Assembly (NCBI GenBank): GCA_032821775.1
Contig: JAVLRN010000012.1
Span: forward strand, 2,418,001 to 2,482,000
Origin: Sanguinoderma infundibulare
Lineage: Eukaryota; Basidiomycota; Agaricomycetes; Polyporales; Polyporaceae
DNA length: 64,000 nt
Reading direction: 5' to 3'
This document shows, piece after piece, positions 1-11,195 of this stretch (the stretch's first letter is position 1; each line of letters starts with the position of its first letter). Position numbers and translations under genes: made by a program. Under the pieces are notes generated by a model, which ran no database searches, had not been told where the DNA came from, and was given only the letters and a program-made list of their open reading frames with translations.

Positions 1-127
1 CTACGGAATCTTTTGCTCTGTTCCTCCCACGCAGCCATTCCGCTCCTCCGCGACAATTCTTCTATGCCCACCGCTAAGGCCAACAACGACGTTACCAAAC
101 GCGTGCTCACCCGGAGCCCACCGCGAA

Positions 128-425
128 GCCACGATCGAAGCGTTAGAGGAATGGCGTCTGGAGATGGCACGCACCAAGTACAAGCTCACCCAGAATGCGT
201 CCTCTCAGACGACATGATCGCCTCCCTTGCCCACGACGCAACACTGGACAGCGTGGAAGACGTCAAAATAACTCTGGTGGATCGTCCCTCGGTGTTTGCT
301 CAAAGACACGCCCAAGACGTGCTCGCACCGCGTCGACGCTGCCTACAAGTTAATCCGGACAAGAACGACAACCAGCACCAATGTCGACGAGGGCGACGAC
401 GACGAGCCGCATGCCAGTACAGGTA
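128..425 (+). pseudogene. Decayed C-terminal fragment of a RecQ-like helicase
   Basis: Conceptual translation switches frame twice (frame 2 to about 215, frame 1 to about 330, then frame 2) yet gives a continuous sense: an 'EALEEWR' segment, then 'LSDDMIASLA..TLDSVEDVK', then 'FAQRHAQDVL'. This order resembles the C-terminal HRDC-like end of RecQ-family helicases in Agaricomycetes, which are often multicopy and associated with repeats. No helicase core is inside the window; the rest would lie to the left. The two compensating frameshifts argue for a dead copy. The assignment rests on remembered family pattern only, so other identities are possible. Confidence 0.35.
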
Positions 426-757
426 GAGATTCACCCTTCTCCCCGACAGATTTTCTGCTCACCAGCTTGACGAACTGCGCACCGAATAAAATTCAATGAT
501 CAGGTGTTCATTCGAGTTCGAGTTGCGGTCCAGGACATCCCGCGAACACAATCCACATGTGTATTGGGGTGTAGGCGTTGAGACTGGATGCCGGTAGGGC
601 GACAATCGAGGTGCGTTCGTCGAGCTTCTCCGATGCCGGTTCGAAAGACTGCAATTGTGTACCGAACCCATAATAATACACTGGGAATGCATACTTCAGC
701 GAGCTCGCCCGACGTACGCGACGACATCCACACCGACCCCGCGCACACACGCGGTCT

Positions 758-1385
758 TCACGCGGTGCTCTTCCTGGTGTACACATCCTCAGTGTGCTCC
801 AGGGTCTCGACGACGGTCCCGTGCGCGCTCTTCAGCGGGCCGTCAATCTCGTCGCGTTGGTACGACGCCTCGGTCGAGCCCTCTTCACCGTTCTTCATCG
901 ACTGTGTCGACACCCCCGGCTCGTTTGGGACGTCCACGCTCTCCTCGCGCCGGCTCTTGATGTACGCCACCGTATGCTCCTGCATCTCTTCCGGATTGCC
1001 GTTGCCGGTGTGGTGGTCCGCCTGTACGCGCGTATTTTCGAGAGATTAATTGGCAATAGCCAGAGAAGAAGGAATGGGGAAGACATGCCTTGACGGCGGC
1101 TTCGGACACGGTCGCGAGTTTCTCGTTCCAGCCGGGCGCTTCAGGGATAGGGGGCGAGGTGTTGTACTGCTGCCTGCGCAGATTTCGCTGCTTCTCCCTC
1201 TCAAGGATCTGCGCACGCATCAGCAACTTCGCGAGTGAAGTGTGCAGGACTGGGCGAGACGAACGAACCTCGGGGTCGTTGTCGTGCATGGTGCTCGTGT
1301 AGAACCGGAGCGTCGAGCGGGAAGCCTGTGCGGATGCGAGGGTGCGCTTGAATGCGCTTCGAGATATAGCAGAGATGCTCGTCAT
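758..1385 (-). CDS. Small conserved fungal protein, probably mitochondrial (166 aa)
   Basis: Three exons on the minus strand: 1385-1269, 1208-1089 and 1021-758. The first intron (60 nt) is a multiple of three without stops, so it could be read through, but removing it joins 'NDPE' to 'ILEREKQRNL', which reads as a continuous helix. The second intron (1088-1022, 67 nt) needs a GC donor (AAG|GCATGT) to keep the frame, a known minor class. The N-terminus (MTSISAISRSAFKRTL...) is rich in Ser, Arg and Ala without acidic residues for about 30 residues, as in a mitochondrial presequence. The rest is hydrophilic, with 'APGWNEKLATVSEA' then an acidic tail. It resembles a family of short fungal proteins of unknown function; I cannot name a role. 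Confidence 0.65.
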
Positions 1386-3011
1386 GGTGATCGTGAATGT
1401 TGTCTCCGTGCGCGACGAAGGGAAGTGATTAGACGTGAGTTGAGTAGTGAAGGAAGAGGCGGTCGTTTGGGGAGGCAAGGCGACTGGGGGCAGATAAGGA
1501 CCGGGAATGTGGAGTCTTGCTCTCGCGATCGGGTGTTCTTGGTATGAGACCTTGGTCATGACGTCGCCCGGACCCGTCGTTGGACACTCATCCCGCGACG
1601 GCCCATACATGACGTCATTCCCTCCCACTTTCGCCTTCCCGTCTCCGTGTACACGAGCTTCTACCGTCTGGTGCATCATGGCATGGTCGTCGTAACCTTC
1701 GGATGGGTCGAGGAGCGAAGTCTTCCCGACATCCCCTGTTGCCAAATATGTTGCAGCAGCGATTGAGTTTGAAACCGTACATTGCCTGGTCGGCATTTGG
1801 ATCATCATGTGAGTTCTTAGGTCCAGATTGGGATTCGTGTAAATATTAATATCTGCGCCGTCGTGTCGGATGGCCGCACGCACCTTGAGAGGTATGTCTC
1901 GTGTTCGGCAGTTGAATGTACCAGTCCTGATAACTGAACTTTCCCGGGCGCAGGATGGTTCGAAGTCGGGCACGCGTCTTCAAACCAATAACGATAACAC
2001 CAAACAAGTCTCTGGACGCGGCCCCGTGATGGGCGCGTGGGTGACTTCCTAAATAGCCGCGTTGAGCGTAACCCGATTCTCGTCCAAATATTCCGTCCGT
2101 AACCCTTGATCCCCGGGGGAGGAGGGGGAGTACAGAACATCGACCATCGCAGACCTGGAACACACCGCACGCCACTCAGTTCGGCCACGGAATAGCGTAC
2201 CGACCACCGAATGCTGAAACTCGCCTCCGCGAAGATCCCTGTGCCACTCATCAGCCTTCTCATCCCTACTGTGCCACTCGTCAGCCTTCTCATCCCTATG
2301 AACCTGCCCTCTCGCCATTGGATCGCTACTGTCATTTCCGTACGGTCGTCCTTCCTTTCTTGACGCGTTTCCGACAAACTAAAAGTCTGGTGCTTTCAGG
2401 AGTACGCTTTGCCATGCGGCAATCGAGATGCCTCTGCTTTCACGAGCAATCACCTGTCGACCGGCCGTCGCCGTCTTGGTTTTGCGCCCCGGTGGCCTTG
2501 CTTCCTCAATTGTATACAACGACGACGCCCATCGCTCGTTTTCAGTAGCTACCGGGTACGTACGAAACCCTTGATCTGTTATCTCTGCGCACCCGTGGCC
2601 ACCGGCAAAGCGTCCTCGTAGCTCATGTTGCCACCCGCGTCAAGTTCCAGCTACGACTAGGCAGACCCACAACCTACGCCCAGCGAGAGTCATCGCTTTC
2701 TGCGCCCTTCGCGCAGCTGCACATCAACGCTTTATGCAAATGCCGTCTCTCCGGCCTGCTCATAGGTGGCCGTCGCATTGTCCAACCTGAAGCGTCCTCG
2801 CTGTCCTTTATCTCTTCTCACAAGAGTGCGTATCCTCGTGTTCCTCATCGCATTCACCTGGCCAAGACGTTCTGGCCACCAGCGTGGGGAGACATTTAAA
2901 TAACTCCCCCCCCCCCGGAACACCTCCCATTGCACTTTCAAGTTCCAATCCGTCCTGCATCCCGCTATTTTCACCTGTCCAAACCATATATCACTCCCGC
3001 CCCGACCCAAC
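1386..3011. other. Intergenic region, no supported gene
   Basis: No open frame here has convincing codon pattern or a recognisable product. The only structure noticed is a direct duplication of about 30 bp at 2242-2298 (two copies of a unit containing CTCATCAGCCTTCTCATCCC or a near match). A run of ten C at about 2907-2916 lies upstream of the gene starting at 3012. Confidence 0.5.
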
Positions 3012-3769
3012 ATGCCACACCCCTACTCGAGGCAGATGCCGCCGATCACGTCCCTCGCCACGCTCAACCGGGCCCCGTACGACACCGCATACACCCGCAA
3101 GGCGGGCTGGGTCGACGTCGATGTCGGCCCCGGCCGCATCACGTTCAACGAGCCCGCGCCCATGCATCCTCAGGTCTACTACGACCGAGCCCAAGCCCCC
3201 GCCGAGGCTGCGGCACTGGTGCCCCAGCGGCCGCTCGGCGTCCGGCTGTGCGACATCCACGAGCACGGGACGAGGTGGTGGCAGGTGATCGATGAGTGTG
3301 ACGAGCAACCGCTCGCGCCATTCCTCAATGAGAAGGTGCCCGAGGTCATCATCGCGATCTGGGTACGTCCCTTCCCCCTGCTCGATCTCTCTCCTTACGC
3401 TGTGTACGGGAGGCTGACCCGGACTTGTTCTATGTGCATGTGGCATGTGCAGGCTCCGGACAGGACCGGGGGCTGGAAGCACTACTACCGCGCGATCCCC
3501 ATCCACAGGGCTTACAAGACCGAGCGCACGGGCGGCCTTGCGCTCGCCGTCGCCGTCGAGTTCCACCAGTTGTGCCATGTGAGTGCTAGCTCCTTGGTTA
3601 ATTCTCCCCCAATCATTTCCTCTCCGGGTGGTGTCGTGCGTATTGCTGACCTCGTCGGAATTTTCTTTCTGTTTTTTTTTTTTCGAACTAGGATCTCATG
3701 AAGTACAGGCTCGTCGCGCTGAACCACCTATTTGGCAACGCCTACTGGGCGGAGCTCGGGTGGGCTTAG
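3012..3769 (+). CDS. Hypothetical protein, three exons (184 aa)
   Basis: Exons 3012-3362, 3453-3578 and 3692-3769; both introns are GT-AG, phase 0, and the second has a long T run before its TAG acceptor. The protein starts MPHPYSRQMPPITSLATLN, has several short charged and aromatic stretches ('CDIHEHGTRWWQVIDECDE', 'GGWKHYYRAIPIHRAYKTE') and ends 'HLFGNAYWAELGWA'. No signal peptide or membrane segment is evident. It has clean splice sites and reads as a real globular protein, but I do not recognise the family and propose no function. Confidence 0.7.
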
Positions 3770-4375
3770 AAAGTGAGAGTGTACATATGTATAGCGGACC
3801 GCACGCTCGCCTCGCTGTTCTTACCTCGCCCCTTGCTCTTTGCTCCTTTGGCATGCTGTGATGTCACCTCGTTGCTCTTCTTCGCACTGCTGTGCCTACG
3901 TCTCCGATTCGCTCCACTTGTCGATGGACGTCGTACATATATTGCTCTCGCGCTATCACTGGTCGTAACGTATATATGTATGAGGCTGGTGTTCTGTATC
4001 GTGTTCCATGTGCCGTATAAACCGCAATAAACGCCTGTACTAGTGCCGATGATAATTTATCATAGACTCGATGCCGCGGAAAAGTGTAGAGTGTTGACAT
4101 AAATAACAACCGACGTCGGAGGAGGACCACAAGAGAGCGCACTCACTGAGCCTTCTTCCCCGAATCCGCGGCCCGTGGCCGGGACCTGACCGGGACGCAT
4201 CGCCGACGAGTGTGACAACGCGAACTGTCACACAATGTCACGCGTCAGTCACGCGATGGTAAAGATGGACTCAGTCTGAGAGTCCGGCGCGTCAAAGTCT
4301 TGCTCTTGTCTTTACCTGCGGCCAAAGTCAGCGACTGAGCCGATCTCCTCTTCGCTCTTGACGACGACTGGGCTA
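3770..4375. other. Intergenic region, no supported gene
   Basis: Holds the 3' end of the preceding gene and the promoter of ORC1. An AATAAA-type signal (GCAATAAACG) at about 4022-4031 could serve polyadenylation of the upstream gene. No other coding signal is seen. Confidence 0.5.
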
Positions 4376-7300
4376 ATGTCTGAGACGGGTACTCCTCGAC
4401 GATCGCAGCGTGGGCAGCCTGTGGTCGTCATCGACAAGTTTGCGTCTCCGCCGCCGACTGCCACTGCCGACGTCGTCCCCTCTCGCCTCCTCCACTCCCG
4501 CCAGTCACAACCCTCAGACCTGCTCTATAACGAGTCTCCGGACGACAATCCTGTCGACACCTACCGCACCCACTTCTACCAGTCCTTCTCCCGCAACTCC
4601 GGCCGCCTAGCCGCCCGCGCTCCGACAAGGACATACGGCAAGGTCTGTCGCCCGCGCAGGAGCGACGGTGACGCTGCAGATGTCTTCAGCGTCGGCGACA
4701 CCGTCCTCGTCCGCGCGAGCGCAACCTCAAAAATCCCCAGCGTCGCCGTCATTGTCGCCATATGCAAAGTCGAGGGCGACGGCTTCCCGTCCAACGCTCC
4801 GCTCCGCGTCCTCGTCCACTGGTTCGTCCGCCCCAACGAGCTGCCCAAGCATAGGGTCCGGAGAGACTTTTGCGAGGTGCGTTCTACGTTCTACTCTTTG
4901 CCGCGCTAGCCTTTCCTTCTCCTTCTATCGCTATCCAAGTCCGTCTGTCACGCCATCTCTATGGGGGTCCTCTTAGGACAAAAGTTGATTCGAATCGAAA
5001 CCCGGGAAAGTACGACCGGATCTGCCGAAAGCCACGCCACCTCCCGCCATCGCAATGGTCTCGTACCCCAGATTCCTGGTCAAGGCCATCGCAATGGAGG
5101 GTGGCGACGTTGTGATATTGTGTGGTTGTCCCGCGAGCTTATAACTCAGGAATACGAGACCGCTAGGCCCCGAGAGCCCAAGAAAGTGATGTTGCGGCGA
5201 ATGAACAAAAGAGCAGCGGGCCCGGTAGGGCTCTCCTATATCCCTGCGGTGCGTAACGCATGACTTGGTGACGCCTAAGATCTCGCAACAGCCCTTCGCA
5301 CAGAGTGGTATACTCATGATGGAGTTCAGCCCTGCGAAGGTCGGGATCGACGGGGTGCGTCGTGGTACGGGAGCCCCTTAGAACTTCAGTGCGCCCGCAC
5401 GATTGCGGTGTATGCGCTGCTTGTCCTCCACCGCGTCCATCACGGCGGCTTGCTCCTTGGGGCGTTCGCGGGCGCCGTGGAGGTCGGTCGCTTCTGGAGG
5501 ACGTAGAGGTGCGTCCGGTATGTGTTTCTGCGCTTGTTGGGCGGGGGCGACGTCTTCGGCGCGTTTGCGCTTGGACGGTGAGGTGGTGTTCGGCTTCGCA
5601 GGGGGTCGTGGCTGAGAAAGCGACGAGTCCCATGGCGGCGGCGTGCAGACGAGCATGAGTGGATCGGCGCAGATGATAAGCTTGACTTCATAAGACAACT
5701 TTTCCGCGATGCGCATATAATCAGTGTTCATGACTGGTGTCCAATCAATGATGGGCTGCAGCTCCGCATATGCAGAGATCAAGAGAACCTCCGAGTCTCG
5801 CCACCACAAGGTGGAGACTATGTAATTCGACTCGTTGTCGACATGTATTACAGCAATGGGTATGGTGGATTTGCCGCCGCAGCTCAGAGCCTATGGCAGT
5901 TCGTCTGTAGGCGGTCTCGCGTCGTTTAATGCGGTGACCTGCAGAAAGCAATACTACAAACGATGTGATGGCCCAATATCATCCCGAGTCATCTGATCAT
6001 CTTGCATCACTGGGGAAGACACGGCACTTCGAGGACCAGACTTGCTGGAGGTTCTCAAGGAGTAGCGCCCAAGCAAAGTTGATGTGAAGTTGCACGAAGG
6101 TTCGATTTTTGTCCTTCGCATCCAATTTCCCGGGTTTCAAATCAAATCAATTTTGTCTACTCCATGCATCCGCGGATTGTGCACAGTAACTACTCTTGCC
6201 TCTGCTTCTTATACGCCTTCACTGCTTCGCCCTATCATTCTAATACACTGTTTCCCTAGAATGAGGTTCTCTACCACCTCTCCGGCACCGCCATAGTCGC
6301 TACCTCCTTCATCCTCGCGCCCTGCACCGTGTCCTCCTCGTCTGCCTCCGCCGTTCGCGCCTCGGCCACCGTCTCCTCCGTCGCCAAGGTCTCTCACTCC
6401 GCATTCTTCTGCCGCACCGCCGTCAACCCCCAGCGCGGCCTCTACTATGAGCTTAACTGGGACGCCTTCCGCGAGAGTGCCATGAAAGCCGTCCCGAGTG
6501 ATGACAATGTCCTCGAACGCGACGCGAGCATCAGCATTCCATGGCCAAATGAGGACATCTGGACCGTCAAACCTGCTCCCGGCGCCGAAACGGGGGCCCG
6601 GAGGCGCATATACGCAGAGTCGGACGACGAAGACAGGCCGGCAAAGTCGAGAACAAGAGCAAGAGCGAGAGGGAGCCCGCGCAAGCGTCGCCGCCTCTCG
6701 CCCGAATCTGACGCCGACTCGGAGGACGAGTTCCAAGCGGCCCCCGCCTCCGGGTCCGAAGACGAGGACGCCAACGAAGGTGTACCCTCCGAAGATGACG
6801 CCGAGGCCGACGACGACGACGACGACGAACCCAAATCCATTGCCGAACCCCGCACCCCATCCCGCCGCGGTCGCGGGCCGGCGAAGCGCAAACGCGCCGT
6901 TCCCCCTACTCCCAAGACTCCCAAGACCCCTCGCCGCCCTCGCCCTGATAAAGCCTCGCTCGCTCAGCCGACCCCACACTCGAAAGCCGCGCTACGCCGC
7001 CGGAAGAAGACTGCACTCGCCGTACGCCCGCCGCCGCCCGCAGAGGGCATGCTGGAGCTCGCGTTGGCCAAGGGCCTAGAGGGTGACGCCTGGCTACGCG
7101 CGATGCAGGTCCTGCACGTCGCCGCGCGCCCCGGTGCACTGCCGTGTCGGGAGCAGGAGTACGGTCGGGTGCTGAGGGCAGTCGAGGAGCTGCTCGAGGA
7201 GGGTAGCGGCGGATGTATCTGTGAGTTTCGTGAGCATGTTTTCCGTTTGCTCGGTTGCTGACCGTATGCGTTTTGTGCCATAGACATCTCCGGGGTCCCC

Positions 7301-8679
7301 GGCACAGGAAAAACTGCGACAGTGCACGCGGTGGTGCGCGAGCTGAAGCGCATGGCGGAGCAGAACGTCAGTATATGCGCGCCTTTTCTCTCTTCTCTCT
7401 TCTCTCTCTCTCCTCGCTTTCGCTCTCTTGCTCACGTTTGTCGTGTAGGAAGCGAACCCGTTCGCGTACGTCGAGATCAACGGCCTCAAGATCCCCGAGC
7501 CCGCCGCGGCGTACGGCCTGCTCTGGGAGGCCGTCTGCGGCCACGACACCGCGCGGGACGGGCACATGAAGATCAGCGCGAAGGAGGCGCTCCGGAACCT
7601 CTCGAAGCATTTTGCAAGCGCGGGGCGCGAGCAGGTCGGCCCGATGGGCGGGCACGCTTGGTACGTCGTCCTTTGATGTCGCTGTACGTGCACTGATGCT
7701 GAACGGGTGGATGCGTGTGCAGTGTGGTGCTGATGGACGAACTCGACCAATTGATGACGACGAAGCAGGACGTGGTGTACAACTTCTTCAACTGGCCTAC
7801 ACTAGCGGGCTCGAAGCTTGTCGTCCTCGCTGTAGCGAACACGATGGATCTCCCCGAGCGTGTGATGACAGGCCGTGTACGGAGTAGACTCGGTGCGTCC
7901 TCGCTCACGTATGTTATGCATATAGCCCATCCTCAACGTCCCGCACACATCTAGGCATGGTCCGCATCAACTTCCAGCCCTACACGACCCCCCAGCTCGA
8001 AGCGATCGTCAAAGCGCGCCTCCTCGCCGCCAAGACCGCGCACCCACCCCTCCCGGCTGGGGCGCCAACATCGGACGTGCTCGCGCCGGACGCGGTCAAG
8101 TTCGCGGCGATGAAGGTCGCGTCGATCAGCGGCGATGCGCGGCGCGTGCTCGACATCTGCCGGCGCGCCGTCGAGCTCGTCCGGCCCCGACGCAAGCTCG
8201 CGCGGACGGAGGACGTGAAGGCGGTGATCAAGGAGATGCAGAACAGCCCGACGGCGGCGTTCCTGAGAGAGCTCGGGTTCCACGAGCGGCTGGTGCTCGC
8301 GGCGCTGGTGAAGTGCGTGCGGAAGGAGGGGGTGGAGGAGATCAGGTGGGGCGAGGTCAGTCCCGCCGTCGTTTCTACCGTTATGTCTTCCGTTCCAGTT
8401 ATGCTGACGCGTGCGAGACAGGTGCAGAACCAGCACCGGATATACTTGAATCTCCTCGGGGGCGAGGAGGACCCGGCGCGGCGGCCGTCGTGCGACGAGC
8501 TCGCGCTCGTGCTCGAGGCGCTGCTCGCGTCGCACGCGCTGATCGCAGAGGAGCGCGCGGCGATCGCGCGGAGGCCCGAGGGCGAGCGGCGGGTCGCGCT
8601 GAACCTCGAGTACGCCGAGGTCGAGCGGGTGCTGGGCGAGGTGGGCGGGCCAAAGTGGCGGAACGCGCTGAATGTGTGA
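4376..8679 (+). CDS. ORC1: Origin recognition complex subunit 1 (861 aa)
   Basis: Largest ORC subunit: an AAA+ ATPase that marks replication origins and helps load the MCM helicase. Seven exons close in frame: 4376-4876, 6260-7220, 7284-7366, 7449-7660, 7723-7892, 7955-8355, 8422-8679. The first ATG is 4376; an in-frame TTG lies just upstream. Domains in order: BAH module across exon 1 and the start of exon 2 ('VGDTVLVRA', 'VHWFVRPNELP', 'NEVLYHLS'); a basic and acidic linker; AAA+ core with Walker A GVPGTGKT at about residues 491-498 and Walker B VVLMDELD at about 587-594; a sensor region ('LAVANTMDLPERV'); and a C-terminal winged-helix region. The last intron (8356-8421) is 66 nt, in frame and stopless, so its retention would add 22 residues. 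The first intron is 1.38 kb because a DNA transposon is inserted in it. Confidence 0.95.
4976..6157. mobile_element. TIR DNA transposon (about 1.18 kb) within ORC1 intron 1
   Basis: The left end (4976-5009, starting GGACAAAAGTTGATT) and right end (6126-6157, ending TCAATTTTGTC) are imperfect terminal inverted repeats of about 33 bp that share AAACCCGGGAAA at their inner edge. Each end is bordered by TA (4974-4975 and 6158-6159), a possible TA target-site duplication as in the Tc1/mariner superfamily. Without it the host intron would be about 200 nt. The inside has several minus-strand open stretches (for example 5378-5809, followed by 4973-5317), but none resembles a DDE transposase, so this looks non-autonomous or decayed. 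The superfamily call rests only on the TA and could be wrong. Confidence 0.65.
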
Positions 8680-10187
8680 GAGGGCGGCGCAACGGAGTGC
8701 GTATATCCTTGTGTGAGTGTGGATTCCACACTGTTCACGTTGATTTTGGTACTGTATACATCATAGCCGTCACGAGCTGTGCAGCTGCGGCATTTCTATC
8801 GGAGCCGCCGCAATCTCTGTCATACAACTTCGCATCCGACTTCGATTCCCCGCCTTGTTAACATCTGAACGGTTCGTGAGAAGGTGGCGTCTAGTCACCA
8901 CACGAGATCCTCACAGACCGTTTGACCCGCCACCAGTGCAGCGTCTTCACCTTCTCGGCGTACCGGTACCGGGGATGAGAGAGAAGGTCAGTCTCGTATC
9001 CTGTCACCCCGAGATGCCGAACGCTCTGTGACACGCGGATTGTAGTACGTGGACGTCGTGAACGATTGTACGCTGCAAGGTCTCATAGTCCCCATTCAGT
9101 CCCTCGCCAGCAATGGCGATGGATCTCAGGCTCCTGGCCGCCACGACTGTCGTCAATGTTACCTGGAACTTACTGTGATATTTGCGATGGATTATGGGCC
9201 CCGCCCTTTGTCTGGAGCCGCGTCAAGCTTAATGGAAACCCCCCAACAACCGTCATGCCCGCGTGCGATGGCTTGGAACAACTCCACCGTGTATGTGCTA
9301 TGGGCAGACCAAGAGAAGGGCGTGACTTCTCAGCGTCGGCTTTTCAAACACCAGAAGACTGCTGGAGCTGGCTGCAGGTGGCTGACCGAATGAGCGCTGG
9401 AGCATATGGGGATCCTCTCAATTCTGAATTGATTTCAACGGTACGGACCTTTAAGCTGTGCCTGCATCTATCCTAGAATGACAGTTCAACAGCCTGAAAG
9501 CCATTTGCTGCCTCCAGGCCTCAAGCACGACCGAGAAAGTGGACCACGCACTACTGCTTGTGGATTTCCGGTGGCAACCGTCAAACTCGATGGAACACGC
9601 ATCCGAAGGAACTCTGAGAAGGTTCCGCCAAGATAGGCTCCCCGCCGCGTCCAGTGACCGAACTGCACCCCTGGAGCTCAGATGCACCATTCTCGGGCCA
9701 GAATTGAGACATCCCTCAGACTTGGGCTTAGGAGATGGATTGGAGGACAATACCGGCGGGGCGGAGGAGACTCAGGAAACGACAAACGAGCCACCAAGAT
9801 CCCGCTCGGAGATAGCCGCGTCTGTCGCTAGCCTGCTTTGATGGAAAACTCGTCCACTAAATAACTTTTACACTTACACCCACATCCACCGACGCAGGGC
9901 TCACTATGTCTCAATATTCGTGAGAGATATCCGTGATTCCCTTCCCATTAATACCATTCTTACTCCATATTAGTACTTACGCTCGTTCGTACTGACCGTG
10001 ACACGCCGCAAGCACCCAACGAGCTACACGCAAGGGAGCCTGATCTTATCAAGATGTATGTCTCTACTTCACACATCATCTCGTTCCCCAGGATCCGGGC
10101 GCGCTCAACCCCCGCCGACCCACACACGCGGCATCCAGACTGATCGCAAACAACATGCAGCAAGTTATGGGAGCAAGAATGGTCGGC
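8680..10187. other. Intergenic region with one dispersed-repeat copy
   Basis: No gene is supported. Two overlapping open frames at 9049-9476 lack recognisable domains and splice context. The stretch contains repeat copy R1 (9444-9600), listed separately. Confidence 0.5.
9444..9600 (+). repeat. Dispersed repeat copy R1
   Basis: Shares with 26382-26572, 31195-31380 and (inverted) about 44615-44683 the sequence pattern GGACCT..AAGCTGTGCCTGC followed by TCTATCCT, a middle part around CCTCAAGCA, and the end GGTGGCAACCGTCAAACTCG or near matches. In the other copies this block lies upstream of an F-box-like gene, so it may be a 5' flank that was copied with the gene. Here it stands alone. Confidence 0.6.
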
Positions 10188-11195
10188 CTACGCCCCCGCG
10201 CCCTCCACAAGCTCACCCCCGGTCACCGTCATCGTCGTGCCTGGCAAAACAGGACCAACAAAGTCCCGCCACTTCCCCACCACGTCCTCGACCTCGTGTT
10301 GCATGTCCAGAACCCCAAACGCCTTCGCAAACACCGCCGTCACGCTCCCCAGCCACCACGGCAGTCCCTGCGGCATGAAGCATTGCGTTGTCGCCGTCAT
10401 CACGTCGATCTCCCCGCGCAGGAACGGCCGCAGGGTCCCGTCGGGGAACAGCGCTCTCGGGACCCGTTCGGAAAGCCAGTGCGCGGGGAACTTGAGGGCG
10501 GAGCCGAAGAGGACGAGGTCCGCAAGCCAGAGGCAGTTCCGACCGTGCATGTCGTACTTGCCGACACGCTTGTCGACGATGTCGAGCAGCGCCACGAGCG
10601 CGTCGAGCGAGGGCCCCGTTTCGACTTCCGCCTGCTCGAGTTCGTGGAGATGGTCGGCAGTGGCGAGCTCGAGCGCGGCGAGGCGGCGATCGGACGGGCG
10701 GATGAGCAAGGCACGGTCGTCCGCGAGCTCCGCGGTGAGCACGGACGCGAGGCTGCCCTCGATCGCGCGCAGGTGGAGCTTCACGTACGTCGGCCGGCCG
10801 CCGTGGGGGCGCAGCACGGTGACGATGGAGAAGCGATGTGGGAGGAGGCCCGCGTTCTCCCCGCCCTTTTGGTAGGACTCGATGGCGACGACGGGGAGCG
10901 TGCGGATCGTGGCGGGCGCGTTGCGGATGAGGCGGACAAAGTCGTGGAAGGGGAGCTTATCTGCACGCTGAGAGCCCGAGATCGGCTCTTTCTCGTCCTC
11001 TGGGCCGCAGTGGGATGGGTGGCGGGAGTCGAGGGAGCCCGCGGCGAGTTTGGCGAGAAGGGCGGCCCCTTCTGGGCTTTTGGCGAACTCGAGCGAGAGG
11101 CTGGAGGATTGCGCGAGGAGCGGGATGAGGGACGAGGCTCCTGAGATGGATGGCGTGGTCGCGCTCGACGCGGAGGAGCTGGGGATGAACGACAT
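10188..11195 (-). CDS. Hypothetical protein, single exon (335 aa)
   Basis: One uninterrupted frame from ATG at 11195 to TAG at 10188. The N-terminal 60 residues are rich in Ser and Ala, without a clear signal peptide. The centre contains 'RPTYVKLHLRAIEGSL' and the motif 'KYDMHGRNCLWLADLVLF'. A short N-C-x-W-x-A motif of this kind recurs in mushroom hypothetical proteins and is sometimes suspected to belong to a cysteine-hydrolase-like fold, but no catalytic histidine can be assigned from sequence alone. The C-terminus is Gly-rich. A long plus-strand frame over the same DNA (10155-11144) is its GC-biased shadow. Confidence 0.7.
   Translation of the reverse strand: MSFIPSSSASSATTPSISGASSLIPLLAQSSSLSLEFAKSPEGAALLAKLAAGSLDSRHPSHCGPEDEKEPISGSQRADKLPFHDFVRLIRNAPATIRTLPVVAIESYQKGGENAGLLPHRFSIVTVLRPHGGRPTYVKLHLRAIEGSLASVLTAELADDRALLIRPSDRRLAALELATADHLHELEQAEVETGPSLDALVALLDIVDKRVGKYDMHGRNCLWLADLVLFGSALKFPAHWLSERVPRALFPDGTLRPFLRGEIDVMTATTQCFMPQGLPWWLGSVTAVFAKAFGVLDMQHEVEDVVGKWRDFVGPVLPGTTMTVTGGELVEGAGA

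Noticed and set aside
1817..2377. 186-codon minus-strand frame
   Set aside because: No domain, low-complexity duplication inside (DEKADEWH twice) caused by a 30-bp tandem repeat; codon pattern not convincing.
5378..5809. Possible gene inside the ORC1 intron (143 codons, minus)
   Set aside because: No recognisable domain, an upstream in-frame stop in the natural continuation, and location within a TIR element; kept only as part of that element.
6209..6979. 256-codon minus-strand frame rich in Gly and Val
   Set aside because: Antisense to ORC1 exon 2; the ORC1 exons are secure.
10155..11144. 329-codon plus-strand open frame
   Set aside because: Antisense to the 335-aa minus-strand gene at 10188-11195; composition is Arg/His/Gly-rich as expected of a GC-rich shadow.
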